DNA of 37,332 nucleotides from Planctomycetia bacterium. Lineage in GTDB: Bacteria > Planctomycetota > Planctomycetia > Planctomycetales > Planctomycetaceae. The stretch is taken from contig JAPLNX010000328.1 of the NCBI GenBank assembly GCA_026400935.1, forward strand, positions 1 through 37,332, in the 5' to 3' direction. The notes below the pieces were generated by a model, which made no database searches, had not been told where the DNA came from, and worked only from the letters and a program-made list of their open reading frames with translations. Below, one piece after another: positions 1 to 8,717 of this stretch (position 1 is the stretch's first letter; every line of letters begins with the position of its first letter). The translations under genes and the position numbers were made by a program.

Positions 1-122
1 CCGAAACCCTGCGTCGCTTGCTCCCGCGACCGCCAGACTGACGACGAACAACTCGCCGCCGATGCCCGGTGGCTTGAAGCGTTCGACAGGGTGCGGAAAA
101 TGGGGTTAAACAATTCGCTCAT
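1..122 (-). CDS. Possible start of an unidentified gene, cut by the window edge
   Basis: An ATG on the minus strand at 122-120 opens a frame that stays open to the window edge (about 40 codons, beginning MSELFNPIFR). It would follow the gene at 154-1782 by 31 bases on the same strand. There is no clear Shine-Dalgarno sequence, and a plus-strand frame is also open across 1-543, so base composition does not settle which strand codes. No family is recognised. The call rests only on position and open frame. Confidence 0.2.
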   Translation of the reverse strand, partial: MSELFNPIFRTLSNASSHRASAASCSSSVWRSREQATQGF

Positions 123-153
123 GGCCGACTGGTCTAAAGAATTGCGGTTCGTC

Positions 154-1782
154 CTACTGTGGGCCGTTGGACTCGACATCGACGATGCGTGCCGTTGGCT
201 TCGAGAGATCCACGAGGATCGGCTGCGGAGTTTCGACGAACGCTTGGTTTCCAGCAGCATCGCGAGCGAGCAAGCGGATAAACAGGCGGGACGGAACTCC
301 TTGATTGACGCTCCAGACATAGTTGCCTGTGTCGGGTTGAGAGGTGCAGATCGGTTCCCAAGGGCCATTCGGATTCGCGGCGTAATACAACGAGATTGGT
401 TTGTCGCTCGGGTTGTCATCGGTGAGTCGCCACGAAATCGAAACCTTGTTCATGGAACCGCCAGCACCCTGTTGAACTGGCAGGAGTTGCACGACCGGCG
501 GCGTCCGATCGACCACGATGACGATCGAAGGCTCTTCTCCTGATTGCGGAGGGTCATCGGCGAGGCCCGCTCCGCTCCGAACTCGAATTCCGAAGCCGAA
601 GATGCCATCCTCAGGAACATCGACAACAAATGGGCTTTGTTTGTCAGGATCTTCGCCGTACTTCCACCACTTCTGGCCGTTGTTTTGAGTGACGAAGAGT
701 TCGACGGTGCTCACGCCTGACGGTCCGACATCGTCAATACGATAATTGATTTCAAACCGATGTGACTTCACCGCGCGGAAACGACCAATGGCAGGCAAGC
801 GGTTTCGGCTCATGCCCCATTCGGCAGTACTCACTCGGCCTTGTCCTGACGAAGATGTGATGGGCGATGACGGAGGGTACGCGTTGCTCGCTTTTGCCTC
901 AGTTGGAATTTTGGCTGCGGGGAAATTCGAGTTAGGGAAGTTTGGTGCTGACGGCGAATTCGGCGTTGGGAATGAAGAAAATGGATCACCCGGGGCAGGG
1001 GGGACGCCGCCAATTCCGGACGGGCCGAATGGAGATTGATTCGATCCCGCAACCGGCTGTGTGTAATCAGCGGCATCCGGCCGTCGGCGCAGTTGTCCGG
1101 CAGGCGGTTGCTGCCCCATCGGGAGTTGATTCATTGGCTGTTGCCCCGATGTTTGCACCACGACAGCGGTTTGTGCGGAACCGACATTCCCCGCTCGATC
1201 AGCGACTGATCCACGGACGGAGACCTGCCCGCCAGCAGGGACGCTCCAAGCAGTTTGGCCAGCGGCTTGAGCTTGCACGCTGACTGGTTGCCATTCGGTT
1301 CCACCTTGAGAGAACTCAAGTACGAGTTTGCTCGGATCAAGGTTAGTGTCAGATGCACTCCACGAGAGACTGACTTTGCCAACCTCGCTCTGTTGAAGCA
1401 GCAATTGAAGGTCTGGATTTTGACGATCAACCACGACGATGAGCCCAGGCTCAGCCACGTTGTTGTCCGGATGCAGTTGATTACGTCCGTCGAGCGTTCG
1501 CACAGCGAACCAAAATTCGCCATCGACTGTCGCCTTGAAATCAAAACGACTCGCGTCTGGGGCAACCGATTGCACGTGTTGCCAGTCGAGTCCTCCATTC
1601 CGCGACAAGAACAGCCGGATTTCCTTCGCCTGCAGTCGTCGCATTTCGACTTGATCGAATCGGAACGGAATGCGAAAGCTTGGTTGATTGGTGAAGATCG
1701 GGTTGGGGAGTTGCTGCGCTTCGGCTTGCGCCGTGCTCAGTAGACAGGCCAAGCAGATTATCCCACGAAGAATCGGTTTCAT
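154..1782 (-). CDS. Secreted protein with two duplicated Ig-like domain pairs
   Basis: No named family is recognised. The longest frame begins at 2043, but the ATG at 1782 is preferred: it has GGAG 8 bases upstream and starts a classical signal peptide (MKPILRGIICLACLLSTAQA). The product is 542 aa. It has two related halves, roughly residues 30-215 and 325-535. Each half holds a beta-rich module with an 'L-F-x-x-x-x-G-x-x-W' segment, then 'I-V-V-V-D-R' followed by a second module with 'KVS-(L/I)-SW', and ends with 'D-R/A-A-G-N'. These are traits of Ig or fibronectin type III-like folds. A low-complexity Pro/Asn/Ser/Gln linker joins the halves. It is probably exported and may bind surface or carbohydrate ligands; no catalytic motif is visible. 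It lies downstream of the KDPG aldolase on the same strand, separated by a palindromic repeat. Confidence 0.8.
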   Translation of the reverse strand: MKPILRGIICLACLLSTAQAEAQQLPNPIFTNQPSFRIPFRFDQVEMRRLQAKEIRLFLSRNGGLDWQHVQSVAPDASRFDFKATVDGEFWFAVRTLDGRNQLHPDNNVAEPGLIVVVDRQNPDLQLLLQQSEVGKVSLSWSASDTNLDPSKLVLEFSQGGTEWQPVSVQAQAAGQTAWSVPAGGQVSVRGSVADRAGNVGSAQTAVVVQTSGQQPMNQLPMGQQPPAGQLRRRPDAADYTQPVAGSNQSPFGPSGIGGVPPAPGDPFSSFPTPNSPSAPNFPNSNFPAAKIPTEAKASNAYPPSSPITSSSGQGRVSTAEWGMSRNRLPAIGRFRAVKSHRFEINYRIDDVGPSGVSTVELFVTQNNGQKWWKYGEDPDKQSPFVVDVPEDGIFGFGIRVRSGAGLADDPPQSGEEPSIVIVVDRTPPVVQLLPVQQGAGGSMNKVSISWRLTDDNPSDKPISLYYAANPNGPWEPICTSQPDTGNYVWSVNQGVPSRLFIRLLARDAAGNQAFVETPQPILVDLSKPTARIVDVESNGPQ

Positions 1783-1990
1783 ACGAACGTCTCCACGTCG
1801 GTGCGAGCGTTCCGTTCTTCGGCAGCAAACGCCGATTGAACGGAGCATCTGCGCGATGCACCGAACCTCCTCGTCCGTATCGGCGGCAACCGTCGTAGGA
1901 CTTGAAGCGGAGGTTGGGATGCGGCGGATATTTCCGCAGAGGCAAGATGGGACGGGCGATCTTCTGTAGACCGCTTTCCAAACCGGGTCT

Positions 1991-2025
1991 CTTCGTAGCC
2001 CGATTTGGAAAACCGGGTTACGAAG
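1991..2025. repeat. Palindromic repeat, 12-bp arms
   Basis: The arms CTTCGTAGCCCG and CGGGTTACGAAG pair with one mismatch around an 11-nt AT-rich loop. No T-run follows on either strand, so it is not a standard terminator. It lies just past the KDPG aldolase stop codon. The core (CGTAGC-CGG-TTTTC) resembles the palindrome at 12552-12580, which suggests a dispersed family. Confidence 0.7.
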
Positions 2026-2039
2026 GAAATACAGAATGA

Positions 2040-2690
2040 TCACTCGCCACTACGGCACTGCTTCATCAGGGTGACATATTGCGACGCTAAGTCGCGGATT
2101 CGGTCCATATTGCCCGATTCAACAGCGGATTTCTCGACAAGCTGGCTGCCAAGTCCCACCGCGCATGCTCCAGCTTTGACAAACTCTGGTAATGTTTTCA
2201 GATCGATACCACCAGTTGGCAGAATGCGCACTTGAGGAAGCGGGCCACGAATCGCTTTGAGGTAGTTTGGCCCAACACAGTCCGCCGGAAACAACTTCAC
2301 GATGTCGGCTCCCGCTTCCCAAGCGGTTACGATTTCGGTCGGTGTGAACGCTCCCGGCATCACCAGTTTACTATATCGCTTGCAGAGTTTGATGACTTCG
2401 AGATTGATCGACGGAGAGACAACGAACTCCGCTCCGGCAAGAATTGCCGCGCGACAGGTCTCAGGATCGAGAACCGTTCCGGCACCTAACAGGATTTTTT
2501 TACCGAGGTCTTTTTTGACGGCGGAGATAATTTCGAGCACGTTAGGAACTGTAAACGTCACTTCAATGACGTCTATTCCCCCTTCGTAAAGAGCCCGTGC
2601 GACATTCACCAATTGGTCGCCAGAAGTCGCTCGTATGATGGCGACAATTCCGCAGTCCAAAACACGTTGCAAATCAGAGGGAGAACTCAT
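2040..2690 (-). CDS. eda: 2-dehydro-3-deoxyphosphogluconate (KDPG/KHG) aldolase
   Basis: This cytoplasmic class I aldolase cleaves KDPG to pyruvate and glyceraldehyde 3-phosphate (Entner-Doudoroff pathway) and may also act on 4-hydroxy-2-oxoglutarate. At 216 aa it matches the family length. Visible motifs, in order: IIR (18-20), IEVTF with the catalytic Glu at 43, GAGTV (69-73), VVSPS (90-94), MPGAFTPTE (111-119), KLFPA with the Schiff-base Lys at 132, and PTGGI (158-162). An AGGGTG ribosome binding site precedes the ATG at 2690. No Entner-Doudoroff dehydratase, kinase or sugar-acid gene is nearby, so the substrate in this organism cannot be read from context. A palindromic repeat follows the stop codon. 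Confidence 0.95.
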   Translation of the reverse strand: MSSPSDLQRVLDCGIVAIIRATSGDQLVNVARALYEGGIDVIEVTFTVPNVLEIISAVKKDLGKKILLGAGTVLDPETCRAAILAGAEFVVSPSINLEVIKLCKRYSKLVMPGAFTPTEIVTAWEAGADIVKLFPADCVGPNYLKAIRGPLPQVRILPTGGIDLKTLPEFVKAGACAVGLGSQLVEKSAVESGNMDRIRDLASQYVTLMKQCRSGE

Positions 2691-2843
2691 TGGGCACCCT
2701 AAATTCTTGTGGAAAAATTTGACTGGCGGATTCTAGCGCGAATGGGTTGTTGTTTCATCCTGTAGACCAGTCTTGTTCTGATTTCATTGTGCATTGATAA
2801 TCCGGAACGTTTGAGGCGATCCACGAGACGAAAGGGTTGACCG

Positions 2844-3194
2844 GTGATTCTTGCTGCCAAACGAGTGACGTTGCAGACGATGATTTCGCAATTCACGAAA
2901 GGCCACGGTTGGATTTGGGCGGTGCTGGTTGTCGTGGCGGTGATCGTGATGTTTGCGATTGTGATTAAATTAAGAGAGTGGTTTCGCAGCCAAACGCAAT
3001 CGGAATCCTCGCCAGAACAACTACTTCTGGAGTTTCGCAAAGCTCACCAACAAGGCGAATTGTCTGCCGACGAATACAAGACGATTCGCGAACAACTTTT
3101 TAAGAAATCGGGTGAGGTAGACCAGAAGGACATTTCCGGAAGCGGACCTTCTGCCGGTGATTCGGTCGGAAGCCCTCATCCAAATAGCGACTGA
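2844..3194 (+). CDS. Small membrane protein with SHOCT-like C-terminal motif
   Basis: This 116-aa protein has one membrane segment (about residues 24-44, WIWAVLVVVAVIVMFAIVI). It is followed by a basic stretch and a short helical motif (about 54-85) with the pattern LLxEFRxxxxxGELSxDEYxxIRxxL, typical of SHOCT or bacterial short C-terminal oligomerisation domains. The tail is Ser/Gly-rich. The GTG at 2844 is chosen because AAAGGG sits 8 bases upstream; an ATG at 2880 would give 104 aa and has no clear RBS. It reads toward clpX with a 192-bp gap. Function is unknown; it may be a small oligomerising membrane protein. Confidence 0.7.
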   Translation: MILAAKRVTLQTMISQFTKGHGWIWAVLVVVAVIVMFAIVIKLREWFRSQTQSESSPEQLLLEFRKAHQQGELSADEYKTIREQLFKKSGEVDQKDISGSGPSAGDSVGSPHPNSD

Positions 3195-3386
3195 TCCTAG
3201 CCAAGAGGGGTGCCGATATCGGTGGGGACTCGCTTGCCCAGCGTGTCTCTGTCAGGGTTCACTCTCGTAGAGAGATCTTGGCAAAGTTACCAGGAGAGCA
3301 CGGACGCTGTCTCCTCACCAGGCGAGAAGATCGTGATCGCCTTCCCAAGGTGTTGAGGTTTGACCGACAGTGTTGAAGGAACCCAC

Positions 3387-4679
3387 ATGGCCTCTTCTGG
3401 AAAAGATTTTACGTCAGGTCCAAGTAAGCGTGGTCCCACCGGCAAAAAGAACGCGAGCTGTTCTTTCTGTCGCAAAAGCTACCGTGAAGTCGGCCCGTTG
3501 GTCGAAGGACCGGACGACGTTTATGTCTGCGGTGAGTGCGTCGAATTGTGCCAATCAATTCTTGATCAAGAACGCCGCCGACGTGGTACGCCGCATAAAC
3601 TATTCACGAAAGTTCCGACTCCTCGGGACATTGTGAGTCATCTCGACAACTATGTCGTCGGACAAGATCACACTAAAAAAGTGCTCGCGGTGGCGGTTCA
3701 CAACCACTACAAGCGACTAATGCTCAACACCGAGGCCGACAACGAAGTCGAAATCGAGAAGTCGAACGTGTTGATGATTGGCCCGACCGGTTCTGGCAAG
3801 ACTTTACTCGCCAAAACGCTAGCAAAGTTCCTGCAGGTTCCATTTGCAATTGGTGACGCGACGACGCTCACCGAGGCAGGCTATGTTGGCGAAGATGTCG
3901 AGAACCTCTTACTCAAGTTACTGCACTCTTGCGATTTCGACATCGAAGCGGCACAGCGCGGTATCGTGTTCATCGACGAGATCGACAAGATTGGGAAGAC
4001 GTCGAGCAACGTGTCAATCACTCGCGACGTCTCCGGTGAAGGTGTGCAACAAGCGTTGCTTAAGATGCTCGAAGGAACTGTTGCGAACGTCCCGCCACAA
4101 GGCGGCCGCAAGCACCCAGAGCAGCAATACATACAAGTTGATACGACCAACATCCTCTTCATTTGCGGTGGGACGTTTGTCGGGTTGGAAGACATTGTTG
4201 CCCGCCGACTCGGTCGCAAGATGATCGGGTTTGGTCAGGACAACGCCGCATTCGACAACAAAGAACGCCGACACGACGTCATTCACGACACCAACGTTGA
4301 AGATATTCTTGAGTTTGGTCTGATACCCGAGTTGGTTGGCCGCCTACCAGTGCTGACAACGCTAAGCAAGTTGTCTGAAACCGACCTCGTCCATGTTCTA
4401 ACCGAACCGAAAAATGCGCTCGTTCGTCAGTACCAAAAATTCTTCGAGATGGAAGAATCTCATCTCGAAGTGACACCAGAAGCTATTCGTGAAATCGCTA
4501 AGATAGCAATCCAGAAAGACACTGGGGCACGGGGACTCCGCAGCGTGATTGAGAGTGCGATGTTCGACATCCTCTTCGATTTGCCTGAACAAGAAGCCGG
4601 CAAAAAGTACGTGCTTACTCCGGAAATTGTCCGAGGTCAGGCCCGACTATTCCCTCGTGATGATTCTGCTGCGGCGTAG
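3387..4679 (+). CDS. clpX: ATP-dependent Clp protease ATP-binding subunit ClpX
   Basis: ClpX is the AAA+ unfoldase that recognises tagged proteins and threads them into the ClpP protease. The ATG at 3387 (AAGGA upstream) gives 430 aa, the usual length; a TTG start at 3360 is less likely. An N-terminal C4 zinc-binding domain is visible (CSFC ... CGEC-x2-C). Then come Walker A GPTGSGKT, the pore loop GYVGEDVE, Walker B VFIDEID, the RKH loop (GGRKHPEQQ), the ClpP-docking IGF loop (MIGFGQD), the arginine-finger region [10 protein letters not shown] and sensor 2 GARGLRS. No clpP or tig gene is adjacent, unlike the common tig-clpP-clpX order. A strong terminator ends the gene. Confidence 0.98.
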   Translation: MASSGKDFTSGPSKRGPTGKKNASCSFCRKSYREVGPLVEGPDDVYVCGECVELCQSILDQERRRRGTPHKLFTKVPTPRDIVSHLDNYVVGQDHTKKVLAVAVHNHYKRLMLNTEADNEVEIEKSNVLMIGPTGSGKTLLAKTLAKFLQVPFAIGDATTLTEAGYVGEDVENLLLKLLHSCDFDIEAAQRGIVFIDEIDKIGKTSSNVSITRDVSGEGVQQALLKMLEGTVANVPPQGGRKHPEQQYIQVDTTNILFICGGTFVGLEDIVARRLGRKMIGFGQDNAAFDNKERRHDVIHDTNVEDILEFGLIPELVGRLPVLTTLSKLSETDLVHVLTEPKNALVRQYQKFFEMEESHLEVTPEAIREIAKIAIQKDTGARGLRSVIESAMFDILFDLPEQEAGKKYVLTPEIVRGQARLFPRDDSAAA

Positions 4680-4703
4680 TCGCACGTGATTAGTTTTCTA
4701 AAC

Positions 4704-4745
4704 AAAAAACGCGGACGGGTGTAAGACGCCCGACCGCGTTTTTTC
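4704..4745. terminator. Bidirectional intrinsic terminator between convergent genes
   Basis: The stem ACGCGG-CGGGTG pairs with CGCCCG-CCGCGT around TAAGA. An A-run lies on the left and a T-run on the right. It can therefore stop transcription of clpX (plus) and of the WD40 gene (minus), which converge here. Confidence 0.9.
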
Positions 4746-4766
4746 ATTTCATCACTGTTTGCAAAA

Positions 4767-6704
4767 CTACTTTGCAGCTGGAGGGGCATAACCTGGAGCG
4801 GCAACGAACATCTTCACTTCTTTGCCGTCATCTGTGTTCCACAACCGAACCTCACCTGTATAACTTCCTGCCGCGACTCGTTTGCTCGCAGCATTGAACG
4901 CGACTGAGTACACCCAATCAGTGTGTCCCGCGAGTGAGAAGACTTGCCCCCCGTCGGCAAACTTATGAATGCGTGCGGTCTTGTCGGAACTGGAGGAGTA
5001 AATCATCCCTTCCTTCGTCGTCGCGATGCGGAAGACGTCTCCACCGAAACCGCCGATCGCGCGGACCTGTGCTGCATCGGAAACGTTCCAAACGCGAATT
5101 TGCTTGTCCGCGCCGCTACTTACGACTTGATTGCCGTCTGGCGAAAATCCTACACCGAACACTGGCTGTCCATGAGCGTTGAACGTCACCAATGAATCGC
5201 CGGTCTTCAAGTCAAAAACTTTCGCCGTTTTATCTCGGCTGGCTGAGGCGAGTTTCGTTCCATCCGGTGACCAAGCGACGTCCATAACCCAATCGGCGTG
5301 GTCTTCGATTGCCAACAATTCCTTACCAGTCGCCACTTCAAAGACGCGAATCGCTCGATCTGCGCCGCCGCAGGCCAGCTTCGTGCCGTCTGGACTCAAT
5401 GAGACAGCGAAAACCGAATCGTCAGTTGAAACCAAATCCCCGAGCAGTTGACCGTTCTCGACATTGAAGATTTTGACTTCGCCAATCTGAGCCGGTGTCC
5501 CCGCAGCCACGAACAATGTCTTACCATCCGCGCTGAATTCGAGGTCATAGACTCGTTCCGCTACATTGCCGATGCGACGCACGAGCGCTCCGTCCGCCGG
5601 ATTCCACAACACAACTTCGTGATAGCCAGAAGTCGCCAGCAGTGAGCCATCGGCGTTGAACGCGACTGCGGTCACTGGCACCGGAACAGGGTATTTAGGC
5701 GGAGCAGGTGGTTGAATTTCTTTGGGCACAATGCGGATCAATTGCGACGTCGGTTCGATTCCCGCATTCAATGTTGCTCCCGTAGCAATCCACTTTTCGA
5801 CTGTAGAAATTTGCTCTTTCGTCAATGGGTCCGCGTCTTTGGGCATCGAGCCATCTTTAAGCATTGTGAGCAACGTTGAGCTCATGTCCCCGGGCTTCAA
5901 CGCCTCACCACTTTCGCCACCTTTGAGAATTGCGGCGAACGTCTCCATGTTGTAACGCCCCTTCGCCGTACGGGCGTTGTGGCATGCCAAGCAACGTTTC
6001 GCGAAAATCGGTGCGACTGAGTGGGAAAACGACACCATTCGGCCCAAGCCGATCAAGCCACCTTCGACCGCTCGCTGCTTCGTCACCCATTCGGTATTCA
6101 CTGCTGCGAGAGCTTCGGCTGTCTTTTGAACCTCCGGTTGATATGCCTTCACGTCACCGTCTAACTTCGTGAGGACAACCGTTGAATCATTAATCGTCTT
6201 CTTTGCAATTTCGATCGTTTGTGTCGTTGCCGTGACGGTAGCTAAGGCATCGACTGCCGCCTTCTGAGCTGCTTGAGCTTTGGCCTCTTCCTCTTTCGCT
6301 TTTTTATTCGCTTCTTCGGCGGCCTTCGTCGCGGCGTCAGCGACGGCCTTTGTGTCGGTGAAAACTTTCGTCGCAGCAACCTTCGCGGCCTCTGCCTTGG
6401 TTGCCGCTTCTTGAGCCGGCTTGAGTTTTTCTTCACTTGTCTTCAGCGTTGTTTGAGCCATCGTCAGCGAGGTCTTCAGCTTTGCGATTTCATCGCTGAG
6501 TGACTTTGCTTTGTCTTGCACTATTTTGAGTTGCTGCGAGGCAGCCTCTTTGCGTCCCTTTGCCTCGTCCGCTTGCTGCTTGAGTTGATTGAGTTTCTCC
6601 TCCGTCACCGGTTCATCGGCAACAATTTGTGATAAATCACCGATGAAAATCGAGGACGCGATCAATGCGGCCAACATCAGAGCTCGAGGATCAAAACGAA
6701 ACAT
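4767..6704 (-). CDS. Exported coiled-coil / planctomycete cytochrome c / WD40 fusion protein
   Basis: This 645-aa protein has an N-terminal signal or anchor (1-29), then a long Ala/Lys/Glu-rich coiled coil (about 34-212). A cytochrome c-like domain follows, with one haem site CLACH at 238-242 and a likely distal Met in SMPKDADPLT (287). The C-terminal part (about 340-640) carries WD40-type repeats with recurring 'F-S-P-D-G-x-x-(L/V)' and 'V-x-(V/L)-W/F' units, probably one propeller. PSCyt1-like c-type domains joined to WD40 repeats are typical of Planctomycetota. The role is unknown; a periplasmic redox or scaffold protein is plausible. GGAAAGGA 7 bases before the ATG supports the start. It is monocistronic, with a shared terminator downstream. 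Confidence 0.9.
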   Translation of the reverse strand: MFRFDPRALMLAALIASSIFIGDLSQIVADEPVTEEKLNQLKQQADEAKGRKEAASQQLKIVQDKAKSLSDEIAKLKTSLTMAQTTLKTSEEKLKPAQEAATKAEAAKVAATKVFTDTKAVADAATKAAEEANKKAKEEEAKAQAAQKAAVDALATVTATTQTIEIAKKTINDSTVVLTKLDGDVKAYQPEVQKTAEALAAVNTEWVTKQRAVEGGLIGLGRMVSFSHSVAPIFAKRCLACHNARTAKGRYNMETFAAILKGGESGEALKPGDMSSTLLTMLKDGSMPKDADPLTKEQISTVEKWIATGATLNAGIEPTSQLIRIVPKEIQPPAPPKYPVPVPVTAVAFNADGSLLATSGYHEVVLWNPADGALVRRIGNVAERVYDLEFSADGKTLFVAAGTPAQIGEVKIFNVENGQLLGDLVSTDDSVFAVSLSPDGTKLACGGADRAIRVFEVATGKELLAIEDHADWVMDVAWSPDGTKLASASRDKTAKVFDLKTGDSLVTFNAHGQPVFGVGFSPDGNQVVSSGADKQIRVWNVSDAAQVRAIGGFGGDVFRIATTKEGMIYSSSSDKTARIHKFADGGQVFSLAGHTDWVYSVAFNAASKRVAAGSYTGEVRLWNTDDGKEVKMFVAAPGYAPPAAK

Positions 6705-6824
6705 GGGGCAATCCTTTCCGGAAGGCGTTTACCGCTCAGTGGCGGCAGTCAGCGGTAGAAAATCGAAGCGTTTTGGCGCTTCCAAGTCAGAGTTTCCCAA
6801 GGCAGGACATTTACGGCGGGAGTC

Positions 6825-6844
6825 TCACTCACTTGAGTGCGTGA
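6825..6844. promoter_or_regulatory. 20-bp palindrome upstream of the WD40 gene, possible operator
   Basis: TCACTCACT and AGTGCGTGA form a near-perfect palindrome (one mismatched pair) about 120 bases upstream of the WD40 gene start and outside any gene. The size and symmetry suit a dimeric regulator. No promoter elements were confidently placed beside it, so the operator role is inferred. Confidence 0.25.
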
Positions 6845-6902
6845 AGGTTCGGAACAGCATCTCTTGATGGATATGGAGTGTCAAGCAGGCCCAGTAACTA
6901 AC

Positions 6903-6944
6903 AAAAAAACCAGCGGGGCATTCGAGCGACTGCCCCGCTGGTTT
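6903..6944 (-). terminator. Strong intrinsic terminator of the 28-aa gene
   Basis: This is a perfect 14-bp GC-rich stem (AAACCAGCGGGGCA with its complement) and a 10-nt loop. On the minus strand it is followed by a run of seven Ts. It lies 43 bases after the stop codon of the small gene at 6987-7073 and supports that gene being transcribed as its own unit. Confidence 0.92.
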
Positions 6945-6986
6945 GTTGTGTGCGACTTTAACCGCCTCCATTTGGCGGAACGACGG

Positions 6987-7073
6987 TTATTTGCGATGTC
7001 GAATACGAGCACGCATACGTCGCTTGTTGCTGCCAATCTTACGTCGGCCGCGACCGGTTCTCTTAACACCCAT
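6987..7073 (-). CDS. 28-aa highly basic protein, ribosomal-protein-like
   Basis: The ATG at 7073 and TAA at 6987 encode 28 residues. It begins MGVKRTGRGRRKIGS and ends RMRARIRHRK, with 14 Arg or Lys and no acidic residue. CGGAG lies about 10 bases upstream, and a perfect 14-bp terminator with a T-run follows the stop, so this is very likely a real gene. The composition suits an rRNA-binding protein. The N-terminal MG-KRT-RG-KI pattern recalls small subunit protein bTHX, while the C-terminal KRRM...RHRK recalls the AURKAIP1/COX24 (mS38-like) basic motif. Neither match is decisive by eye. Confidence 0.7.
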   Translation of the reverse strand: MGVKRTGRGRRKIGSNKRRMRARIRHRK

Positions 7074-7601
7074 TGCTGAAGACTCCGTCTGATCTCTGGG
7101 AAACTGAACGTGATTTAAATACCACAAGCCCGGTGAAACGAAGCGGGACTCTAGCAGCACCGGCAAGTGGCTTCAACGCTGATCTAGCCTTCGTGAAAGA
7201 CTCGGATGGTCTTGGACGCAATTGGGGAAAACTTCCCCTTGTGATCTAATCCACTTTATCGATCAACAGCGAGTACGCTATGGCCTTCAAGTTTCGAATA
7301 GGACCGGGGCCAGCAGGTCACGAGAATATACCGATTATCCGGTTGGTGTTGATCATGTCAGCTATTTTGATGATGAGGCGACCTCACCCAGTAAGTTCGA
7401 TCGCTGACAAACGACGAACCCTCACCACTCAGGAAAAAATTGCACGAGATCATGTAAATCACTCAAGACCGTTTCCACCGGATATCAGATGTCGAAATTC
7501 GGCATCGTTCCGAGTGTTTCCAATCCTCAACGTTGTTGTAGAGGGCACATTCTCATTCGGATCGACACCATCACTGCGTTCGCATCCAAAGAGGAAGTGC
7601 C
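7074..7601. other. Intergenic region between divergent genes
   Basis: These 528 bases separate the 28-aa gene (minus) from the LysM gene (plus) and should hold both promoters. A small hairpin, GGGGAA-AAC-TTCCCC, lies near 7225-7240. A plus-strand frame at 7280-7615 encodes one short hydrophobic stretch but has no RBS and runs into the LysM start. No RNA gene is recognised. Confidence 0.5.
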
Positions 7602-8717
7602 ATGCAAAGAGATAAAAAGGTCGGATTAGCGTTAGCCATTCTGCTGTGTAGCATCGTCGGAGCATTCTTCATTCGTGATGACGCTCCGCGAGGCAATGTT
7701 CCGGAACTGAAAGATCCAAAGCCATTGGATTCGAAAATCGCACAAGGAGACAAGCAGCCCTATTCGGAACCGGATTCACGCAAAAACAGTACGCAGCGAA
7801 ACGATCGCAACCGCAGTCCGTGGGAAATTCCAGAATATCTGAATCCTGATGCTGACCGAGCGAAAGGTTCAGGCAACAAGAAAAACATTTCGCGTGACCC
7901 TGCCGATCAGCGCCCCTGGAACTCCGAAGCGTCGAGTACGGTCGTGCTTATGCCGCCAACAGATGACGAGTCTCCCGCCGTCCCTGTGCCGGACCATAAC
8001 AAGGATTGGACGGTGCGACAGAAGAATGGTGATGTCATTGCGTTGAAGAGTGATGAGCCAGCCTCTACTGGAACGGGAAGTTCTCGGAGTCACGTGGTTG
8101 TCGCTGGAGAAACGCTTTCCTCAATCGCAGGCAAGTATCTCGGTACCCAGGCTCGCTACTTAGACATCTTTCAAGCCAATCGAGATCAACTGAAAAGCCC
8201 CGACGGCCTGAAGATCGGTATGAAGCTCAACATCCCTGATCGCAATACGGAAACAAAGTCGAATTCGAGTTCGCGTACAACCAATGCTGATCGCACTTCA
8301 TCGGGTAGCGGCAGCAACAAGTCGAATCGTTTGTCTTCGGGTTCAGCGACAAACAAAATCACGGAAAAGTCGAAGCCGACAGAAAGCACAACCGAGCCGA
8401 CCTCCAAGAAGATACAGTTCAAGCCATCAAAGACTGGCCCTGCAATTCGGCGTTCGGCAGAGAGTGATCCGAGTCCCGCCGGAAAATCGCTGTCTCAAAC
8501 TCCTCCGCAAGACCTGCTTGAAGTTGATGACGAAATCATGGCGGAGCTAGAAAAGAACACTGAATCGTCAAGCGTTGCGAAAAAAGTGGCTTCTGAAACA
8601 GCGCCAATCGTCCCACGCGTCGCGCAAACGGATCGCGATGAGAGATCTTCAACAGTTCCTGAAGCGATGCTTGTTGTGGATCCGGTTGCGGAAGAACTTG
8701 TGAGTGAGAAGAAATAG
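7602..8717 (+). CDS. Membrane-anchored LysM domain protein
   Basis: This 371-aa protein has an N-terminal membrane segment (about 7-23) and then a long polar linker. One LysM domain lies at about 164-213 (HVVVAGETLSSIAGKYLGT ... GLKIGMKLNIP). A Ser/Thr/Lys-rich tail likely to be disordered follows. LysM domains bind N-acetylglucosamine-containing glycans such as peptidoglycan, so a cell-envelope role is likely. No hydrolase domain is visible, so it is more likely a structural or tethering protein than an enzyme. GAGGAAG upstream supports the ATG at 7602. It converges on the transaldolase gene. Confidence 0.9.
   Translation: MQRDKKVGLALAILLCSIVGAFFIRDDAPRGNVPELKDPKPLDSKIAQGDKQPYSEPDSRKNSTQRNDRNRSPWEIPEYLNPDADRAKGSGNKKNISRDPADQRPWNSEASSTVVLMPPTDDESPAVPVPDHNKDWTVRQKNGDVIALKSDEPASTGTGSSRSHVVVAGETLSSIAGKYLGTQARYLDIFQANRDQLKSPDGLKIGMKLNIPDRNTETKSNSSSRTTNADRTSSGSGSNKSNRLSSGSATNKITEKSKPTESTTEPTSKKIQFKPSKTGPAIRRSAESDPSPAGKSLSQTPPQDLLEVDDEIMAELEKNTESSSVAKKVASETAPIVPRVAQTDRDERSSTVPEAMLVVDPVAEELVSEKK

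Noticed and set aside
91-543. Plus-strand frame open from the window start to 543
   Set aside because: From 154 on it is antisense to the signal-peptide protein. Its first 150 bases could belong to another gene, but nothing supports that.
7280-7615. 111-codon plus-strand frame with one hydrophobic stretch
   Set aside because: It has no Shine-Dalgarno sequence, overlaps the LysM gene start and shows no domain.
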